From Methanosarcinaceae archaeon UBA470 (GTDB lineage Archaea > Halobacteriota > Methanosarcinia > Methanosarcinales > Methanosarcinaceae), in NCBI GenBank assembly GCA_002508425.1, contig DAKU01000178.1, positions 1 through 8,688 of the forward strand: a stretch of DNA of 8,688 bases, read 5' to 3'. Under the pieces are notes generated by a model. That model was not told the DNA's origin, did not search any database, and was given only the letters and a program-made list of their open reading frames with translations. Made by a program: the position numbers and the translations under genes. Shown here one piece after another: positions 6,427 to 8,688 of this stretch (position 1 is its first letter; every line of letters starts with the position of its first letter).

Positions 6427-6435
6427 CAGATAAAT
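6427..6435 (-). promoter_or_regulatory. Possible TATA box of the tRNA gene
   Basis: The minus strand reads ATTTATCTG about 55-65 bases upstream of the mature tRNA, which would give a 5' leader of roughly 30-35 bases for RNase P to remove. A closer AT-rich stretch (ATAAAATATG, ending two bases before the tRNA) is too near to be the box. Weak evidence. Confidence 0.3.
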
Positions 6436-6458
6436 GTTGCGATGGAATGGGACGCGAA

Positions 6459-6468
6459 AACATATATG
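6459..6468 (+). promoter_or_regulatory. TATA box of the purine-salvage pair
   Basis: AACATATATG preceded by GCGAAAA resembles BRE plus TATA. A start about 26 bases downstream, near 6490, gives a leader of about 35 bases before the ATG at 6525. That leader carries the ribosome binding site GGAAGGT (6511-6517). Confidence 0.6.
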
Positions 6469-6524
6469 TAAAGGGGCGTTAAAATCTATGAACCTTAATT
6501 TATTAAGATTGGAAGGTCCTGATT

Positions 6525-7226
6525 ATGGTATTACCTAATAAGTTCAAATGTGTGGTGACTAACTGGGATTATATTTATGATCTCTGCAGGAAGGTTGCTA
6601 ATGATGTAAAGGCTTCCGGATATGAACCAGATATTATCATCGCCCTAGCCAGAGGTGGATGGTTTGCCGGAAGAGTTTTGTGTGATTTCCTTGGTATGGA
6701 TGACCTTACCAGTCTTAAGATCGAGCATTACACGGGTACCGCAGTTATGGCAGGTAGCGGGCCTCAGATCAAATATCCTCTCTCAGATTTAGCTGTCAGG
6801 AATAAGAATGTGCTTATTGTGGACGATATAGCTGATACCGGAAAGAGTATGCTCCATTCCAAACAGTACGTTCTTGACCAGGGCCCAAAGAGTGTAAGGA
6901 CTGCAACTCTCCAATATCTGGATACTTCCGAAATGGAACCCGATTTTATCGGTGAACGTCTGGAAGAATGGGCATGGGTGATTTTTCCATGGAACTTCAT
7001 CGAGGACATGATCGACATCATCTCTTTACTTATGAGTAAGGAGAAAAGGGATATGTGGGACATACCAGCTATTAAACACGGTTTGTATGTATATCACTCT
7101 CTTGATTCTTTTGCATTTGAAATAGCCCAGCCAGGAAGAATGGCTGAGGTAATGGATGAAATGAACCGCCGCAGCATTGTAAAATGTGTCACTGAGAACG
7201 GCAGCACGTTCTGGAAACTTGCATAA
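6525..7226 (+). CDS. Purine-type phosphoribosyltransferase (Hpt1/COG2236-like)
   Basis: This 233-residue type I phosphoribosyltransferase transfers ribose 5-phosphate from PRPP to a base. The PRPP-binding motif VLIVDDIADTGKSM lies at 96-109 with paired Asp100-Asp101, and the pyrophosphate loop region ALARGGWFAGR lies at 40-50. After the catalytic domain, the last 65 or so residues (from about 165) form an extra segment resembling a small helical or winged-helix tail, as in archaeal homologues annotated only as phosphoribosyltransferase. GGAAGGT seven bases before the ATG supports the start. The next gene, a nucleoside phosphorylase, begins 19 bases later, so a purine base (adenine, hypoxanthine, xanthine or guanine) is the likely substrate. 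The sequence does not show which. Pyrimidine use or a non-nucleotide amine-type PRPP reaction is less likely but not excluded. Confidence 0.85.
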   Translation: MVLPNKFKCVVTNWDYIYDLCRKVANDVKASGYEPDIIIALARGGWFAGRVLCDFLGMDDLTSLKIEHYTGTAVMAGSGPQIKYPLSDLAVRNKNVLIVDDIADTGKSMLHSKQYVLDQGPKSVRTATLQYLDTSEMEPDFIGERLEEWAWVIFPWNFIEDMIDIISLLMSKEKRDMWDIPAIKHGLYVYHSLDSFAFEIAQPGRMAEVMDEMNRRSIVKCVTENGSTFWKLA

Positions 7227-7245
7227 AAAAAGGGTTGAGTTATTT

Positions 7246-8109
7246 ATGTGTGAAAATGTGGACATTGCTATCATAGGTGGGAGCGGAGTATATGATGTCA
7301 ATCTGCTTGACAGGGTACAAGAACTGGATCTCGATACTCCCTTTGGAAAACCTTCGGATGCGATAACTGTGGGTGAATATGGGGAGACTAAGGTGTGCTT
7401 TCTTCCCAGACACGGCCTTGGACACCGTTATTCTCCTACAGAAGTGCCTTACAGGGCCAACATCTTTGCTCTGAAAAAACTGGGTGTAAAACGCATTATT
7501 TCAGCATCTGCAGTAGGTAGTCTCAAGGAAGGGTATGCTCCACTGGACATAGTCGTGCCTGACCAGCTGTACGATCGTACAAGTCTTCGAAAGAACACCT
7601 TTTTCGAGGATGGTATTGTGGTGCATATGGGTTTTGCAGACCCGTTCTGCCCTGAGATGTCTAGTCTGATAGTCGATATAGCCAGATCCAAGGGATACAG
7701 TGTGAAGGAAGGAGGTACATATGTATGTATGGAAGGCCCTCAGTTCTCTACACGTGCTGAATCCCGGGTATATCAGACTCTTGGATTCGATATTATTGGA
7801 ATGACTGCCATCCCTGAGGCAAAACTTGCAAGGGAGGCTGAGATCTGCTATTCCATGATTGCCACAGTTACGGATTATGATGTCTGGAAAGATGAGGATG
7901 TAACCATCGAGGCCATCATCGAGAATGCAATGAAGAACGAGGTTGCCGTGCGGGATATTATTTCCGGTGTCATAACAAGCATTCCTTCTGAAAGGGCTTG
8001 CTCCTGTAAGGATGCCCTCCATGTTGCAATAACCACTGTGCATAGTATGATACCTGTTGATACCCGGACGCGTTTGCAACCTCTTATTGGCAGATATATG
8101 GAGCAATGA
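7246..8109 (+). CDS. 5'-methylthioadenosine / purine nucleoside phosphorylase (MTAP family)
   Basis: This 287-residue PNP/MTAP-family enzyme cleaves a nucleoside with phosphate to a free base and a ribose 1-phosphate derivative. Seen: GGSG (11-14) and LPRHG (53-57) for phosphate, GTYVCMEGPQFSTRAES (157-173) and GMTAIPEA (185-192) for ribose and base, and TDYD (209-212). The two Asp residues of TDYD occur in adenine-preferring MTAPs. A CSC pair at 252-254 recalls the C-terminal CXC motif of hyperthermophilic archaeal MTAPs. Some methanogen homologues act on methylthioinosine or 6-oxopurine nucleosides, so the substrate remains open. The start is ATG 7246; an in-frame GTG at 7186 would overlap the upstream gene and add 20 residues not seen in the family. 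It likely salvages methylthioadenosine from polyamine and SAM metabolism and passes the base to the upstream phosphoribosyltransferase. Confidence 0.92.
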   Translation: MCENVDIAIIGGSGVYDVNLLDRVQELDLDTPFGKPSDAITVGEYGETKVCFLPRHGLGHRYSPTEVPYRANIFALKKLGVKRIISASAVGSLKEGYAPLDIVVPDQLYDRTSLRKNTFFEDGIVVHMGFADPFCPEMSSLIVDIARSKGYSVKEGGTYVCMEGPQFSTRAESRVYQTLGFDIIGMTAIPEAKLAREAEICYSMIATVTDYDVWKDEDVTIEAIIENAMKNEVAVRDIISGVITSIPSERACSCKDALHVAITTVHSMIPVDTRTRLQPLIGRYMEQ

Positions 8110-8130
8110 AAGGCATCATGGTAGGAATAG

Positions 8131-8140
8131 TTTTAATATA
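8131..8140 (+). promoter_or_regulatory. TATA box of the zinc-ribbon gene
   Basis: TTTTAATATA lies only about 34 bases (centre to ATG) before the zinc-ribbon gene. This predicts a start near 8162 and a very short, nearly leaderless transcript, consistent with the absence of a good ribosome binding site (only CGGTAA). Confidence 0.45.
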
Positions 8141-8169
8141 TCCCCGTGCTAATTAAAAAACGGTAAAAT

Positions 8170-8595
8170 ATGTCACATAAGTGCACCAGATGTGGAGAGA
8201 TATTCATTGATGGGGCCGCAGTTATACTCAGCGGCTGTCCTTCATGTGGGTGGAATAAGTTCCTCTACGTCAAAGGTCCGGAAGAAGAGGAGTCAGTCTC
8301 GGAAGGGGCTGATCATGAGGTTCTTGATGAAACCCATAAGCAAGAGACCCCGGCAGAGAAGCTCATAAAAGAGATAGATGAGATCATAGGCATTGAAAAA
8401 GAGGAACGCACTGTCGTGGAGGAAGACGGTGACAGGGTAGAGTCTGTCAGAATACTGGGTCCCGGTTCTTACGAACTTAATCTGGATTCTCTGTTGCATC
8501 GTAAGGAAATAGTAATGGCTATCAAGGAAGATGGCACATATGCCCTACACCTGCCATCTGTTTTCAAGGCAGAGAAAAAAGAAAAGAAAAAGTGA
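8170..8595 (+). CDS. Zinc-ribbon protein of the OapC/ArvC (DUF2072) type
   Basis: This 141-residue protein has an N-terminal zinc ribbon with Cys5 and Cys8 (KCTRCG) and Cys23 and Cys26 (GCPSCG). A Glu-rich charged linker (about 36-90) follows, then a small C-terminal module (about 91-132) ending in a Lys-rich tail. The arrangement matches an archaeal family once called DUF2072 or OapC and, in haloarchaea, ArvC, linked there to the ArvA GTPase and vesicle formation. No signal peptide or membrane segment is visible. The oapA/arvA and oapB/arvB partners are not in this window. The start is ATG 8170, close to its own TATA box; the following membrane protein begins 22 bases after its TGA, so the two may be co-transcribed. 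Family assignment is from memory of the pattern; the molecular function is not established for methanogens. Confidence 0.72.
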   Translation: MSHKCTRCGEIFIDGAAVILSGCPSCGWNKFLYVKGPEEEESVSEGADHEVLDETHKQETPAEKLIKEIDEIIGIEKEERTVVEEDGDRVESVRILGPGSYELNLDSLLHRKEIVMAIKEDGTYALHLPSVFKAEKKEKKK

Positions 8596-8607
8596 TGTTT
8601 TCCGGGA

Positions 8608-8631
8608 GCAGCGTTTAATGCGCAGCGTTTA
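8608..8631 (+). repeat. 10-base direct repeat bracketing a start codon
   Basis: GCAGCGTTTA occurs at 8608-8617 and again at 8622-8631, separated by ATGC, so the downstream gene's ATG sits between the two copies. The first copy overlaps the end of the ribosome binding site GGGAG (8604-8608). Confidence 0.6.
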
Positions 8632-8688
8632 CGACCGGTTCTGGGAAGTAGATGCACTACGGGGAATCGCCATAATCCTCATGGTGCT
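8618..8688 (+). CDS. DUF1624/HGSNAT-like membrane acyltransferase (partial, first 23 codons)
   Basis: The visible peptide begins MRSVYDRFWEVDALRGIAI and continues into a hydrophobic segment, ILMVL, at the right edge. 'R-[FY]-W-E-[VI]-D-x-L-R-G-x-A-I-[IV]-x-M-[VI]' is the standard opening of DUF1624 proteins related to heparan-alpha-glucosaminide N-acetyltransferase and, more loosely, of acyltransferase-3 proteins. The segment is the first transmembrane helix and carries the conserved D-x-x-R-G. The ATG has GGGAG nine bases upstream and lies 22 bases after the zinc-ribbon gene, suggesting translation from the same transcript. The substrate is unknown, and the rest of the protein is outside the window. 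Confidence 0.7.
   Translation, partial: MRSVYDRFWEVDALRGIAIILMV

Noticed and set aside
6488..6538. Sixteen-codon leader frame (MNLNLLRLEGPDYGIT) overlapping the phosphoribosyltransferase start
   Set aside because: The predicted transcription start (about 6490) falls at or after its ATG, and it has no ribosome binding site. Considered a chance frame.
7186..7245. GTG-initiated 20-residue extension of the phosphorylase
   Set aside because: It overlaps the end of the phosphoribosyltransferase gene, adds residues unrelated to the family, and the ATG at 7246 starts just before the conserved DIAIIGGSG strand.
1..8688. CRISPR array, insertion sequence, integrase, toxin-antitoxin or phage-defence genes
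   Set aside because: No regularly spaced repeats, transposase motifs or defence-type domains were seen on either strand. The only multi-frame remnant is the transporter pseudogene.

Overview
The window looks like a chromosomal segment of a methylotrophic methanogen of the Methanosarcinaceae (Methanolobus/Methanococcoides-type; the genus cannot be fixed from this sequence). The evidence is an archaeal SRP54, an archaeal split GMP synthase glutaminase subunit, the ADH-synthase/dehydroquinate-synthase-II route to aromatic amino acids, an archaeal initiator tRNA without encoded CCA, a double-domain KaiC-like ATPase, TTTATATA-type promoters and oligo(dT) terminators. None of the eight genes whose stop is visible ends in TAG, which fits a pyrrolysine-decoding lineage but does not prove it.

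Layout. Positions 1-2184 (minus strand) hold an aro operon read leftwards: ADH synthase, dehydroquinate synthase II, then 3-dehydroquinate dehydratase, which runs off the left edge. A TATA box and a perfect inverted repeat lie just upstream, the repeat where a repressor would cover the transcription start. Positions 2314-3678 (minus) hold a two-domain KaiC-like ATPase. Its first domain has lost the Walker A lysine and both catalytic glutamates, while its second domain looks intact. About 170 bases of divergent promoter separate it from guaAA (3851-4420, plus), the glutaminase half of GMP synthase. guaAA converges on srp54 (4439-5758, minus), with a hairpin over the guaAA stop codon.

Positions 5759-6296 hold no intact gene. 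They do contain the decayed C-terminal half of an EamA/DMT-type transporter (5838-6184, minus), recognisable only when three frames are stitched together. Beside it lies an initiator tRNA-Met gene (6297-6371, minus). On the plus strand, 6525-8109 is a purine-salvage pair: a phosphoribosyltransferase followed 19 bases later by a methylthioadenosine/purine-nucleoside phosphorylase. Then come a zinc-ribbon protein of the OapC/ArvC type (8170-8595) and the first 23 codons of a membrane acyltransferase-like protein of the DUF1624/HGSNAT type.

How the genes fit together. The aro genes form one pathway block. The phosphoribosyltransferase and phosphorylase form a second block that would free a nucleobase and recycle it to a nucleotide, and guaAA serves the same GMP pool. 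srp54 and the initiator tRNA are housekeeping. I see no CRISPR array, insertion sequence or defence system. The observations most worth a second look are the asymmetric KaiC protein, the undeclared transporter pseudogene and the putative operator of the aro operon.
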